Shown piece by piece: positions 12,094 through 22,088 of a stretch of 64,000 bases of DNA (its first letter is position 1; each line of letters opens with the position of its first letter). Below the pieces are notes generated by a model. That model ran no database searches, was not told where the DNA came from, and saw nothing but the letters and a program-made list of their open reading frames with translations. A program made the translations under genes and the position numbers. The stretch comes from Chloranthus sessilifolius (taxonomy: Eukaryota > Streptophyta > Magnoliopsida > Chloranthales > Chloranthaceae): contig CM037587.1 in NCBI GenBank assembly GCA_021018995.1, positions 86,053,251 through 86,117,250 on the forward strand, in the 5' to 3' direction.

Positions 12094-12361
12094 CTGATCT
12101 CGTGCAAAGAACTCTTCCAGGGAATCTTGATTGTGGGCACGTGAGGAGCAGCATCCTCAGTAGCATCCTCCCCACCATCCTCACCATCCTCGCCGTCCCT
12201 GTCGTCTACCTCAGGGACCTCCCCCTGACAACCATCTCAATGTCACCCTCGGCTACAATACCAGTCCCGGTGCGGACCTCGTAGGCCTCATTTCCCCCCT
12301 CGACCATCCGCTCTATCACGGATGCAGTCAAGGAAAGTTAATCAATACCCTCAGACTCCAT
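12094..12361 (-). pseudogene. PMD unit exon 1, acidic N-terminus
   Basis: The ATG at 12361 begins MESEGID and then meets TAA. After a phase change the exon reads a run rich in Glu, Asp and Gly (EVPEVDDRDGEDGEDGG) and ends KIPWKSSLHEIR at a GTAGGT donor. Start choice: the first ATG with coding-like sequence after it, about 170 bp from the TATA box. A smaller upstream ATG at about 12439 gives only a short frame. Confidence 0.5.
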
Positions 12362-12530
12362 CTCATATCGAAGAGCTTGAAAAACTAAAGAGAACGCAAG
12401 AAACGGCATCCAAAACGGATGGATAGATCACGAGACATCTTGAAAGAACAAAAATCAAGAGCAAGGAAGCAGGAGAGCTTGGATTTGTAAAAGATTCAAG
12501 AAGCGCTCGTTTGAAGTGAAAACCTCAGAC

Positions 12531-12538
12531 TTATATAG
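12531..12538 (-). promoter_or_regulatory. TATA box of antisense PMD unit
   Basis: Minus-strand CTCTATATAAG. It lies directly next to the dyad array that starts at 12541 and about 170 bp before the ATG, the normal order for a plant promoter. Confidence 0.55.
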
Positions 12539-12540
12539 AG

Positions 12541-12900
12541 TGCGACTTAATCGTGTGCCTATACTCAGGCGCGCAATCGAATCACGCGACCAATACACCG
12601 CGCTTAAATTAAAACATGCATTGCAGAATAGGCGCGTAATCAAATTGTCGCCCGCCTAAACTCCGATTGCGTGTTTTAGATAGAACGCGCAATTATATTA
12701 TGCCCCCAGTGCTTGGCGCACAAATCTAGAGGTCACCCGTACATTGATCGGGAGACATTCGAATCACGCGATCTTAGCCAAGCGTGTAATTTCATTTCAC
12801 GCGTCGAACCAATCACGTAATTGACCCTTGGGTCTATCATCCCCACGCGCCTTACCTAGCGCATAATTGTATCAAGCGCACTGGACCCAACGCCCTATTA
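12541..12900. repeat. Dyad array, GCGCGCAATT type (unit 3 promoter)
   Basis: About ten degenerate copies of GCGCGCAATT or its reverse complement, spaced some 20-50 bp, often in facing pairs (for example GGCGCGCAATCGAATCACGCG). CpG-rich in an AT-rich setting. A related array lies at 15246-15760; both contain a similar string, ACCCGTACATTGA versus ACCCGCACATTGA. The LTRs of P and Q contain the same kind of array. Confidence 0.75.
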
Positions 12901-13330
12901 CCCAGGTTGAACAAAATATGTGTTCCAGCCATCAGTAGCCAAATTGGAATTCCAGACTTAGAAACCAACACCAAAATACCAAACACTACATCCAGATTTC
13001 ACATGCATCCCTAAACTAAGGCCCCTAAACTCTAAAGACTAGGAATTCACCGGTACACCTACACTTAAACACCTAAAACCATTGAAGCCCGTCCAAAGCC
13101 TATGTCAAATTGAGACCAAACCAAATTAAAAAATACATACAAAATACTCTAGACTTAACTAAACTAAATACTTCCCCAACCAAATGAGAATACCCCCCCA
13201 ATTAAATAGGGATGCATCCGATAGAAGCAAAGCCATGCTGAAATTTACTAAACCATATCAACAATAATTAAAATTTCACATGATCATAAATAAATCTTTT
13301 ATGAGAATGGAAAAGTTATTACAAATTACA
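12901..13330. other. P internal sequence, nothing recognised
   Basis: AT-rich, short oligo-C and oligo-A strings, no reading frame with family motifs, no clear repeat. Confidence 0.5.
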
Positions 13331-13348
13331 CAAAGGGCATACCCTTTG
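13331..13348 (-). terminator. CATA-loop hairpin at 3' end of antisense unit 2
   Basis: CAAAGGG-CATA-CCCTTTG, a perfect 7-bp stem with a 4-nt loop. Loop and surroundings match 8503-8518 and 14827-14840 while the stem bases differ in a compensating way. Confidence 0.4.
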
Positions 13349-13391
13349 AAAATACAAAATTACAACTTCGAAACAAAAGATGAATTCGAAT

Positions 13392-13869
13392 TTAAAAAAA
13401 GTAACCATAAAAGAAACGCCCAAAATTATAATACATGAAAGGGGAAGCCATGGAAAAGTTGGGAGAAGAAGCACACCCTGAACGAATACCAATAAGAATC
13501 TTATCTTCCCATCCTTTTCTCCCGGAGATGCCGCCGATGATGCAATTTTTCAAGTTACATCGTAAAATACCCGCATCGTAGAGACCCGAGTCGGTAGAAA
13601 AGAAAGAGTGGCTCACAGAAAGCCACCTAGAATCTGACGGATACACCTATGGAAAACTGATCTTGGGAGTTCCTAAGAGAAGGTTGACCAGCAGTCGATC
13701 CACAGAGCCCACAAAGGAGCAACTGGCGTCGGTCACGAGAACTCTGACGCAGCTCTATCCTTTCGTTTCCTTTCCTCCCCCCCTTTAACTCTTCCATCTC
13801 TTCCCCCAATGGGATGGCACTTCGGGTCAAATTAACATCATCGACCCTCGCACCACTCCGTATTCCCAA
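13392..13869 (-). pseudogene. Antisense unit 2, unknown product
   Basis: Two overlapping minus-strand open segments (13627-13869, 80 codons; 13392-13646, 84 codons) between a TATA box at 14042-14051 and the hairpin at 13331-13348. Translations include EEMEELKGGRKGNERIELR and SRDRRQLLLCG. I recognise no family. The sequence CTCATTCTCAA at its start resembles CCCATTCTCAA at the start of unit 1, suggesting the two units are diverged duplicates. Coding status is uncertain. Confidence 0.35.
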
Positions 13870-14041
13870 CGCCGCTCATTCTCAATAACAACAATGATAA
13901 ATGAAATAATTACAAACCCCTTAAGATTTAACACTCGAGAGATCAAATAAAAAGGAAGAAAAGATATTAAACAGAAAAAAAATGCCCCAAACTTTAAAAT
14001 CCCAAGCTTAACATAAAATTGAAAACCAAGCCCCTTAGCCC

Positions 14042-14051
14042 CTATTTATAA
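14042..14051 (-). promoter_or_regulatory. TATA box of antisense unit 2
   Basis: Minus-strand TTATAAATAGG. No dyad array is seen directly upstream, unlike units 1 and 3. Confidence 0.45.
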
Positions 14052-14054
14052 CCT

Positions 14055-14800
14055 ATGCTCCCTAAACCACAAAATGACAATGTCACATTCCTAAACCCTC
14101 TCCATGTAATTAAATCTAAACCAGACACATGCTCCCTAAAAAGAACCACAAATCATGGTAAACTTGGTTCAGCCAATCATTTTACCCCTCGAAAGACACA
14201 AATCCAAACCAAATTAGATAAGCCAATGAGATTAAAACATCTAACATCCCTCTAGAATTCTAAAAACTAAACTCATACACCTCTGACAAATGTCACCTCA
14301 AACTAAACCTGAACCTAAAACAAGATAAAACTCATACCTTAAACGAAACAAATGCTCAAAATTTTCATAAAACTCCCTAAAATGAAACTCTAACTTGTCT
14401 GAACTACAAGGTGATCTCAAGAGACCCTCCAAATAAAGTTAAATGAATCAAATAAAATAAATGCCCCAATAAACCTAATAAAATCAAAGAAACTCCTAGA
14501 TGAAACCCAATATGTCAAATAAAATGCTAAACAAATCATAGATAAATCAAATAAAATTCCAAATCAATCCTGAATAAATTCCAAATAAATCCTAAAATTC
14601 CAAGTTAAATCAAATAAAATCCTACATAAATTCAAGGCAAAATCCTAAAATAAATCAAATCCTAATAAACTAAGTAAAGTTAAATAAATCCCAATAAAAT
14701 CAGATAAATGCCCAAATAGATCTGATTAAATCCAACTATAAATGTAAAGAAACATAAATAAGGCTAAACACAGTAAACAAAACACTTTTCTACTTATTTA
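14055..14800. other. A-rich low-complexity stretch in P
   Basis: Degenerate AAATAAAATCCTA-like strings, densest at about 14430-14760. No gene seen. Confidence 0.6.
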
Positions 14801-14801
14801 T

Positions 14802-15108
14802 TTAATAAAATTTTATAGTTGTCACCGGAGGCATACCTCCTGAACATACAACCCAAAACGAAAACCTAGGACCTAACCTACAACCCAAAATGAAAACTGA
14901 GCCCAAAAGCCCGAGCTCGGAGCATCCAATCAGAAGCAACGGAAGGCGAGATGAAGGATTGGTTGGGGAATATCCCTTTCCATCCATTTGGAGGGCTTCC
15001 CTTTCTCCATCTTCACCTTCCAACAATAATGAAGGATGTATAGGGTGCTCCCTTCCCAATACCGCCCATTCTCAAGTCACTCCACCGTCGGAAGCCCCAT
15101 CAGGCTGA
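14802..15108 (-). pseudogene. Antisense unit 1, unknown product
   Basis: A minus-strand open segment of 85 codons (14802-15059) runs through the hairpin at 14827-14840 and is preceded by a leader from a TATA box at 15236-15243. The translation contains HPSLLLEGEDGEREALQ and no motif I know. Parallels with units 2 and 3 in promoter and 3' hairpin suggest a decayed paralogous unit. The opposite strand is also open (14890-15108), so coding is weakly supported. Confidence 0.3.
14827..14840 (-). terminator. CATA-loop hairpin at 3' end of antisense unit 1
   Basis: GGAGG-CATA-CCTCC, perfect 5-bp stem. Third member of the hairpin set; flanks (CAC before, ACATACAA after) match the other two. Confidence 0.4.
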
Positions 15109-15235
15109 AGATCACGCAAAACCACGAACAATGGAAGAAATGACATTAAATATGATGTTGGATTACAAGTTATAGCTAAAATGCGAGAATTAGAGTGAAA
15201 CAAGAATGAATGAAGAAAAATAAAAGAAACTCGGA

Positions 15236-15243
15236 TATATATA
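15236..15243 (-). promoter_or_regulatory. TATA box of antisense unit 1
   Basis: Minus-strand CTATATATATCC, directly adjacent to the dyad array that starts at about 15254. Confidence 0.5.
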
Positions 15244-15245
15244 GA

Positions 15246-15760
15246 AACACACCTAATTAAGCGCCTGAAACGGAATGCGCAATTCAATTATTAGCATATA
15301 CAGAAGTGCTTAAACACAATCACGCGCATCCCAAGGGGTGCGCAATTGAACTTCCGCCTGTACACAAGTCCTGACAAAACAATCACGTGCAGCTAAGCCT
15401 GTGCACGAAACAACGCACCGATGTTACCACACGGAATCCGAAGGGACACCCGCACATTGACCTAGCGACGCTTCAATTGCGGACACTGACCTGAGCGCAT
15501 AATTGGATTACACGCTAATCCTCGTGCAGAATCTGAATTGACACCTGAACACCTCCGTTCTTCTAACCCCGCGACTCTTTGATTGCGCTCTATCCATAGA
15601 GCGCATAATGATATTGCACACACACACACACTGACATGTAATTACTTCCCTAATCTGATAATCACGCATATGACCCGTCACGCAATTTAATTAAAGGTCG
15701 ATACTGCCCGCGCAATTCCTAGCTACGATCACACTTTGAATAGAATGCACACCCTCGCAC
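15246..15760. repeat. Dyad array, GCGCGCAATT type (unit 1 promoter)
   Basis: Repeated AATTAAGCGCC, ATGCGCAATTC, AATCACGCGCATC and GGTGCGCAATTG strings. One facing pair, around 15320-15351, forms a long imperfect stem. A (CA)n run of about 7 units lies near 15617. Same motif family as 12541-12900 and the P and Q LTR arrays. Confidence 0.75.
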
Positions 15761-15899
15761 CTTTTATCCCATCTCGATCAAAATCCCTCTCCCGTGTCTC
15801 ATCTCGTAATCTTATACGTTGTTCAAAGAGAGGGGGACAGTGACCACACCTATGTCTCACCACGGCAAGACTTGCAACATCCAAACACACTAGCATGAA

Positions 15900-16720
15900 T
15901 CACCCATGTCCCGCCGCGATGCTAAAAAAGCCTCACCACGCCATCGAGGTCGAAGGAAAATCCCGTCGCAATCTCTGACACCATTCAATCTGACTCCAAC
16001 TCATTGTATAACCAAGATCTGCCAAAGAAAGAAACACCATCACTGTCCCATCACGATACCGAAGCAACTAAACAGAGCATAAGACCGAAACTCAGTCACA
16101 CACTCATGAACATGTCCCGACGCGACGCAATTATAACATAACCTCATGACAAAGCCATCCCATCGTGACATTACCACCTAAAACGTTCAGCCATAAACTA
16201 CCATGATTCACAACCAAAAGAGAACACCACCCGGTTTCCATTGCCATTTACACCTACTCGAAATCCCATCACATAACTCAACATAACAAAATGAAGGGAA
16301 AGGATCAACCAATGTCCCATCGCAAAAGCAGAGAGCCCTCTTCCCAAATCCTTTGTCACACAACAATCACCAGACTCCACCGCAATCGAAACACACGCTT
16401 ACTGACAGTGGAGGAGAGTAGACCCTCCACCGTCCCATCGCACAAAAATCAGCGAGCCCCTACCATCACAGAAATTAGAAGAAGAGAGGAAACCCTCTAA
16501 CCTCCCATCACACCCATCAAATATCATGTTACAGCACAAACATCTTATCAGATTTCCCTTAAGTCCTATCGCGCTTGCAACCAGTAGGACTCATTATAGC
16601 ACACAACTAGAAGGGGAGAACCACCATGTCCCATCACAAACCTCCCCAGGACATATCTTCACATTGGTGACCATCAGAAGTGAAGAAAAAGAGACTCTCC
16701 AATGTCCTATTGCGACATCC
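15900..16720 (+). repeat. Dispersed ATGTCCCATCGCGA-type motif, about a dozen copies
   Basis: Variants such as CATGTCCCGCCGCGATGC, TGTCCCATCACGATAC, ATGTCCCGACGCGACGC, ATGTCCCATCGCAA, CGTCCCATCGCAC and TGTCCTATTGCGAC recur every 40-120 bp. The spacing is irregular, unlike a simple tandem satellite. No gene. Confidence 0.65.
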
Positions 16721-16759
16721 CTACGACGACCGATCAGTCCCGTAGCGAACTATACAGAG

Positions 16760-17810
16760 ACCCACGACAACAATTCAGGTAAGTATCACCCTTTTCTCTT
16801 TACTCGATATTTCTATAAAATATAATTAGTTAATATTAAGTCAAATGTTTTTATTACCCGTCTCTCTCTATCCGTGAATCACTGTAGTCCTCCCATCAGT
16901 GACAATTATCAATATTCACAAGAACGTTAGACGGAGCATCTGGCATACCAAGTGTCATCTTGACAACCACATAGACGGTCAGGGCCATAAATCCTGTATC
17001 GGTGGATCTGCTTAGCGATATCTCGGAAGCCACATTTCCGAAGATTTACAACCAGATTGATCTTAAGTTAAATTCCTAAATTTTCAAAAAAGAAAATTAA
17101 TAATAATAATGATAAAAAATAATAAAAGAAATGAATATAGTAGATGAACTTCTATCTATCGAAAATTCATTTCTCACCACTCTAATCCGTTCTTTCCCCC
17201 AAGAAACTGAACACTAAATATATTCAACTATGATAAATCATAAAGTCCACTGGAAAAGGACGCCTAACTCGCCATTGGTGTGAGCAATGATGTGCTTGGT
17301 CTGACATGACTTGCAAAAGCTTTCGCTATTACATGATATTTCATCTTATTATTATAGGTCTCTGGACCTTTTCTCTTGACATTCGTATGACACCCCCCGC
17401 TACCTTGATTGTGTTGAATATCCCTCTGTTTGATTGCCCCTTACACCTACAAACTAGGATGTTGACTCTCTTATCTTTTGACTGCCCCTTGCAGCAAGTC
17501 ACGATATGCGGCGGGATGCCCCTTGCACCCATGGATTATGTTCTACCAATTTTCCCCCATTGACTGCTACTACCAATAGGTCACGATATGCGACGGGATG
17601 TCACTCGCATCCACGACATGAAATACGCTTTTTGACAGCTACCACTGAGCCCTCGAATGCTCCATTTTAGATTGTGCTGATAGGTAAGAAACCCAAGCAT
17701 TTCAAGTCAGCTCCCCAGTTCGCATTTGTGATTTCCCAAGGAAATGAGAAGGTCCCTCGGATGAGGGTGTCTACTTCTTCGATGCATTCTTACTCCGCAA
17801 AAATGTGCCG
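16760..17810 (+). other. P internal sequence before PPT
   Basis: No coding motif. Contains a direct repeat of about 39 bp at 17494-17532 and 17578-17617 (core GTCACGATATGCG-CGGGATG). Otherwise AT-rich. Confidence 0.55.
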
Positions 17811-17822
17811 AAGAGGGGCATC
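17811..17822 (+). other. Polypurine tract of P
   Basis: AAGAGGGGCATC directly before the LTR start TGTAGACAC. The same string precedes the 3' LTR of T2 on the minus strand (43158-43170), so the two Tat families share PPT and LTR start. Confidence 0.8.
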
Positions 17823-18033
17823 TGTAGACACTCCTATTTTGCCCTCTATGAGTATACAAATTTATTCAGTAAAGCTTTGACCTTGCCCATGATCTCCAGA
17901 AGAGGACTAACTTTCTCTAAAGACTTTAAAACCCTATACAGGGACCATGCACTAAAACAATATTACATGGTCGAGACTCAGACTGAAACAATAGCTCTAT
18001 GGCTTAGACCTAGTACAAACCCAAGAAAGTCAT

Positions 18034-18575
18034 GAATTACACGCCCTATCTAGCACGCGTAACTCGATTGCACGCCAGATGGCTGGCGCGCAATTGGTCC
18101 CTCTCAGACCAGGATTGTATTTCCTGAGGACCGCCTTAGGCCTTGATTATGCGTCCTGCTTGGCGCGCGCAATCATATTGTACGCTACACCACCAGCGCG
18201 CAATTAGTCCCTTTTGGACTGGCCTTCTACCCATTTAGAAGCCGCCTTGAGACTTAATAGTATGCTCTATCAAGAGCGTGCAATCTATTTATGCGCCTCA
18301 TTACATGCGCGTAATAGGGTCCCAACAGAACATGGCCTCTAACTTCCTAGACCGCCAAAGTTCCCCTATTAAACGCAATTGACATGGTGTTTAATCGGAT
18401 TAAGCGCACTAAATAGTGTGCGCAATCAGTTTAATTAGACTAGAACTGGGACACCCGGCTGAGCCAGTCAACCGGTCACTCATTGAGTCGGTCACCAACT
18501 CAAAGTGATTAAGCGCCTGTAACCAGGCGCCTGATTCAATTAAGCGCACCAGAAAAAGCGCGTAATTGAAATTCA
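18034..18575. repeat. Dyad array in P LTR
   Basis: Repeated facing motifs such as ATTGCACGCCAG with CTGGCGCGCAAT, and ATTGTACGCT with AGCGCGCAAT. Located in U3, upstream of the presumed transcription start. The corresponding Q array (39806-40224) is followed at once by a TATA box. Confidence 0.8.
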
Positions 18576-18741
18576 CCGACCAATTGAGCGGACCCCACCA
18601 CCTCGACCCAAAAAATAACAATTCGAGACATCAATCTTTTACATACAATTTTCAATGAATTTTTTAGAGATCTCTCCTCTCTCAAGTTCCTCGCTTTCAA
18701 GCTTAGGATTCTGAGATTCCTCTCTGCGGCCCTAGCCTTAG

Positions 18742-19250
18742 GTATACTTTTCTTCTAGTTTTGAATTTTTTTTTAGTTCTTAGTTTAAGTTCTTAGTTCT
18801 AGAGCTTAGGCTTAGATCTTAGGTTCTAGATTATAGGTCCTTAATTTCAAGTTCTAAATTTTTAATTCTAGATTTCGTTCAATCCATAATTTTTACCTTT
18901 TTACTCTGGTTCTAGTTCTTAATTACTAGAACCAGTCCTCAACTTTAACTTTTAGTTTCCCTTTTGTCAATTTCTGCTTTTAAGTTTTAGATCTCAACTC
19001 GAAGTTTCAATTGTATTTTAGGCCTCAAACTTCATTTTTTTTTTAATTTTTAGAGTTTAAGTTTTGATTTCAAATCTTAATCTCTAACTCCTAGATTTTA
19101 ATTTCAATTTCTGTCCTAAAGCCACTAGTTTTGATCTCATACTTCTAGTTTATAGTTTTCAATCCCAATCCTTTAATTCCTTAATAATTCATGATTTTGA
19201 TCTTTAAATCTATAATTTTATAAATTAAAAATCTGTTTTTCAATCCCTAG
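18742..19250 (+). other. Putative intron in P LTR leader
   Basis: Donor TTAG|GTATAC and acceptor CAATCCCTAG| flank a T-rich stretch with many degenerate TTCTAG strings. Q has the equivalent at 40413-40897 with TTAG|GTAATA and CAATTTCAG|. Outside the splice edges the inner sequence is poorly conserved, while the sequence after the acceptor is strongly conserved, as expected for an intron and exon. Confidence 0.5.
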
Positions 19251-19325
19251 CCATCCGATTTGCCCAAGGGATCTTACGGAGGGTACCCGGGAATGAGGCT
19301 GATCCTCCTTAGCATAGTGGGCCCA
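19251..19325 (+). other. Conserved leader block after acceptor (P)
   Basis: CCATCCGATTTGCCCAAGGG through CCTCCTTAGCATAG to GGGCCC is nearly identical to 40898-40976 in Q, although the LTRs otherwise differ widely. Probably a transcribed leader exon. Confidence 0.6.
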
Positions 19326-20078
19326 AAACCCCATTTTTAAAATTTCGGTAGAATTAGTAAGCTTTGATTAATCAGAGTTTTGATAGAACTAATTTATTTA
19401 ACATAATTAGTATATTTTATTCAATTATATTTTTAGTAGAATTAGTCTACTAGTATTCCTAGTAAGATTGGGAATCTTAATTAGATTCTAACATAATTAG
19501 ATTCCCATTAGGACTAGGACAGTAATTAATCCTCTAATTTGAGTAAGCCTTTATTAGAATATCAATTGGATTTTTAATTAAGTTAGAATATTAAGTTGTT
19601 TAGACTTTTAGTCAGGTTAGGAAACGCAGTTGAATTAGGATTCCCCGATTAATTAGGCTTCTTATAGGATTAAAATTAATTAGATTCCCAAAAATATCAA
19701 GTAAGTAAAACAGTCAAGAGTTATAGCAAGAGTGGGAAAGGTAAAGCAGTTAGAAGAGAATTAGGAAAACTAGCTTGACTAAACTTCTAGGCGACCCAGT
19801 GCTGCTGGCATCGGTCGGCCGATGATTCAGTGTAGAAAACAACCCATACCTTCACCCCTGAAGGCATGATCAGTGACGTGTTGCAGCGTCGATAAATATC
19901 TGCAGCTAGCAATCGCATTGACACAAGTATTCTTCATTTAATATTTGCTTTTTTCTTTCAATAATTTAATATTTCCTAATTTATTATTCCATCATCGCCT
20001 TTGCGAGAGCCCGCTCGGACCAAATTGGGCCACTCTTTCCGGAGATTGAGAGGAACTCAGAAAAAGTGCATACCAACA

Positions 20079-20270
20079 ATAACGATGAGGTGTTGAAAAT
20101 CTTCAAGAGGTGGAAAATATTATTTGAGAATCAGACTGGAAGGAAGGTCAACCAGTTGATAATCGATTATGGTGGTGAGTACACTAGTGGAAAATTCTAG
20201 GAGTTTTGTGAAAAGAACCGTATTGCAAGGCACTTCACAGTGAGGAAAAAACCACAAGAGAATGGGGTAG
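20079..20270 (+). pseudogene. Ty1/copia integrase fragment
   Basis: The plus-strand phase reads NNDEVLKIFKRWKILFENQT, then IDYGGEYTSGKF, stop, EFCEKNRIARHFTV and PQENGV. The D-GGEYTS, EFC-GI-like and P-Q-NGV strings are hallmarks of the copia integrase core around the second catalytic Asp and towards Glu. One in-frame stop. The fragment is bounded by the P LTR end and by the LTR of Athila A, so both appear to have inserted into this older copia element. Confidence 0.85.
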
Positions 20271-21675
20271 TGATCAGTCATAGAATATACCACTTTACCA
20301 CCCTTAACTTAGTGATGCTAGACCTTAGTTTGTTACTAATGAGCTGTTATGCACAGATATTTAGAATAGTGAGCAGAATAGAGTCGAAGTGTTAATCTTT
20401 GCTAAAATGAACTAAAAAACTTGCAAGAACTATGATCATGCGAAGAAACGATCCACTCGAACGAAAGACTAGTCGATAAACCAAGAAAGAGAAATCTCGA
20501 ATGAACGTAAATCTCGAACGAGTGAAAAAAGAAAGAAGAAAAAAGAATCATGATTCCCGAACAAACAAAAGAAGATACAACTAGAGGAACCAAAGTAAAA
20601 TCCCGAATATTAGAAAGAGCAAAAATAGTATAGAAAGAAGAACAATCGTACACCTGAAAGTGTGAAGCACATGCTGCTGATCATGTGAAGTCTACGCCGC
20701 CATGCGTAAAATTAGAAGATTTCTCGAATTAGAAGTTTGGCAACTCATGAATCTAAGAAGATTGGCGAAGGAACCTAGAAGATCTCTGCTGCTAAAATCA
20801 AGGAGAAAAAGTCCTGCACGCATCTACCATCCAGAGCAAGGAAAAACTAGGATTAGAAGTATAGTTATTTTCAGAATCTTTTTTTTAGAAGTTTTCTTTT
20901 ATTAGGACTTCAATAATATAAATCGACCCCTTATGATTTATAAATAAGAGGACTCGGCAGAGGAATTCTTTGTCGAAGGAATTCTCATCATCAATTAACG
21001 ACTGAGGTTGGGTTTTCTTCCGATCAAGAGTATAGTTGAGTAGTTTAGATATCAAAGGTTTCTCCAGAGAAATTGAAGCCTGTGATCGGGAGCTGGAAGA
21101 TTAAAATAGAGTATCTATAGTTTTGTAGGAGCAATTGACGCCTACAACTAAGGGAAGTAAGTTCTTTTTGTTGCTTTCTAGTTTAGATTTATTTTCATGC
21201 ATTTTTACTACCTTATAAACATCTGAAAATGAATTGACGACACAGATTGAGAATTTGCAAATTAGTGTAATAGTTTTACTTTTCCATCTTCAGTTTTCTT
21301 GAGTATGATTGACGCCCTAATTTCAGGAAGATTGTTGATTAGTATAAATCTGTGTTAAGGAATTCTAGTGTTTGATTGATACCTAATTTCTAGAGGACTG
21401 AGATATGGTGTAACGGTACTATATTTTGTAAACAATCGAGATTTGAAGGATTGTGATTGACAACCATAATCTGGAGGGAGGATTTAGATTTATTTTTTGC
21501 AATTAGTTTAAAACAACCCATTCATTTATTTATATTTCTCCAATAGTTTAGGTTCTTAAAAGACAAATAAAAGTTTTTGAAAATACAAACATATAAATGA
21601 CAAACAGGAACCAAACAACCCATCCATTATGCACTTGTGATAGGTTAAGACATAGTACGAATAAATGTCTGAACA
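20271..21675 (+). repeat. A 5' LTR (1405 bp)
   Basis: Starts TGATCAGTCA right after copia sequence ending GGTAG and ends GAACA before spacer AGTTTT and PBS. Aligns along its length with 28558-29982. Confidence 0.85.
20937..20948 (+). promoter_or_regulatory. TATA box in A 5' LTR
   Basis: TTTATAAATAAG. The partner LTR has CTATAAATAAGAG at 29215-29227. Marks the U3/R transition. Confidence 0.6.
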
Positions 21676-21681
21676 AGTTTT

Positions 21682-21699
21682 TGGCGTCGTTGCCAGGGA
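21682..21699 (+). other. Primer-binding site, tRNA-Asp type (A)
   Basis: TGGCGTCGTTGCCAGGGA, two mismatches from the complement of the plant tRNA-Asp 3' end as I know it. The best match of the three Athila PBSs here. Confidence 0.9.
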
Positions 21700-22088
21700 A
21701 GTGGATTTTATTTTATTTTTGTTGTTGTTTTGAAAAACAATATTTGTCTTTCTCTTTTTATTTTTCTTTATGTTTTTATTTTTTTAATCACTTCTTAAGT
21801 CTATTGGAGGTTTATTCGGAGCAGTAAATCAAAGGTTTCAACACTTCTTCTAACAAGAGTAGCCAGAGGCTCAGATTTGTTTTCTCTCCTTGCTTTTTGG
21901 AATAAAGATAAAAGAATAAATAAATAATAAATAAATAAAACTAAAAAACCCAAAAATATTTACGTTTCTGGTTTATGCATCACACTCGATCTCGAAGTTT
22001 AGATTTCTTCGAGTGTGACCCAGAAATTGAAAGGACTCTCTTGCGTAACTTAGCCTCATACCTATCTTTTACATGAGAATCCCAAACT

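Larger units (their letters stand above)
8503..12361 (-). pseudogene. Antisense plant-mobile-domain (PMD) gene of P, spliced, broken
   Basis: Opposite to pol, exon-like blocks encode a protein resembling the aminotransferase-like plant mobile domain (Pfam PF10536), a domain shared by some plant transposons, cellular MAIN-like proteins and extra ORFs of Tat elements. Blocks: 12361-12094 (acidic N-terminus), 11763-11041 (domain core), 10970-10794, and 10711 downwards (degenerate), then weakly coding segments to about 8700. GT/AG splice signals fit the block edges: GTAGGT after 12094, GTGAGT after 11041, GTATGT after 10794, and AG before 11763, 10970 and 10711. An in-frame stop follows codon 7 from ATG 12361, and there are frameshifts in exons 1 and 2. 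A TATA box lies at 12531-12538. Function unknown; not required for transposition in most Ty3 elements. Confidence 0.7.
4742..20078 (+). mobile_element. P: Tat-lineage Ty3 element, 5' part missing
   Basis: Order: the RT C-terminal edge and RNase H (from 4747), integrase (to 6947), a long 3' internal region carrying three antisense transcription-unit-like segments (8503-15245), a PPT (17811-17822) and a 3' LTR (17823-20078). Pol order and the oversized region between pol and 3' LTR fit Tat/Ogre/Retand-type elements, which are known to carry extra reading frames there. The 5' LTR, gag, protease and most of RT are absent; the left edge is the junction with E1. After the 3' LTR comes Ty1/copia integrase sequence, probably the insertion target. 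Confidence 0.8.
17823..20078 (+). repeat. P 3' LTR (2256 bp)
   Basis: Begins TGTAGACACTCC and ends ACCAACA. It aligns by eye over its length with the split 5' LTR of Q (39555-41588 plus 57214-57503): the TGAAACAATAGCTCT block, a dyad array, a donor-acceptor pair, the GATTTGCCCAAGGGA block and the CAATAAATATCT-like end. Flanks GCATC and ATAAC do not match because the left neighbour is the element's own interior. Confidence 0.85.

Noticed and set aside
18742-19250. TTCTAG-rich tract as a cluster of heat-shock elements
   Set aside because: Correctly spaced alternating GAA/TTC triplets are not present in sufficient number; T-rich intron-like drift explains it better.
20079-20083. ATAAC as a target-site duplication of P
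   Set aside because: The matching copy would have to precede P's 5' LTR, which is not in the window; the bases before 17823 are P's own PPT.
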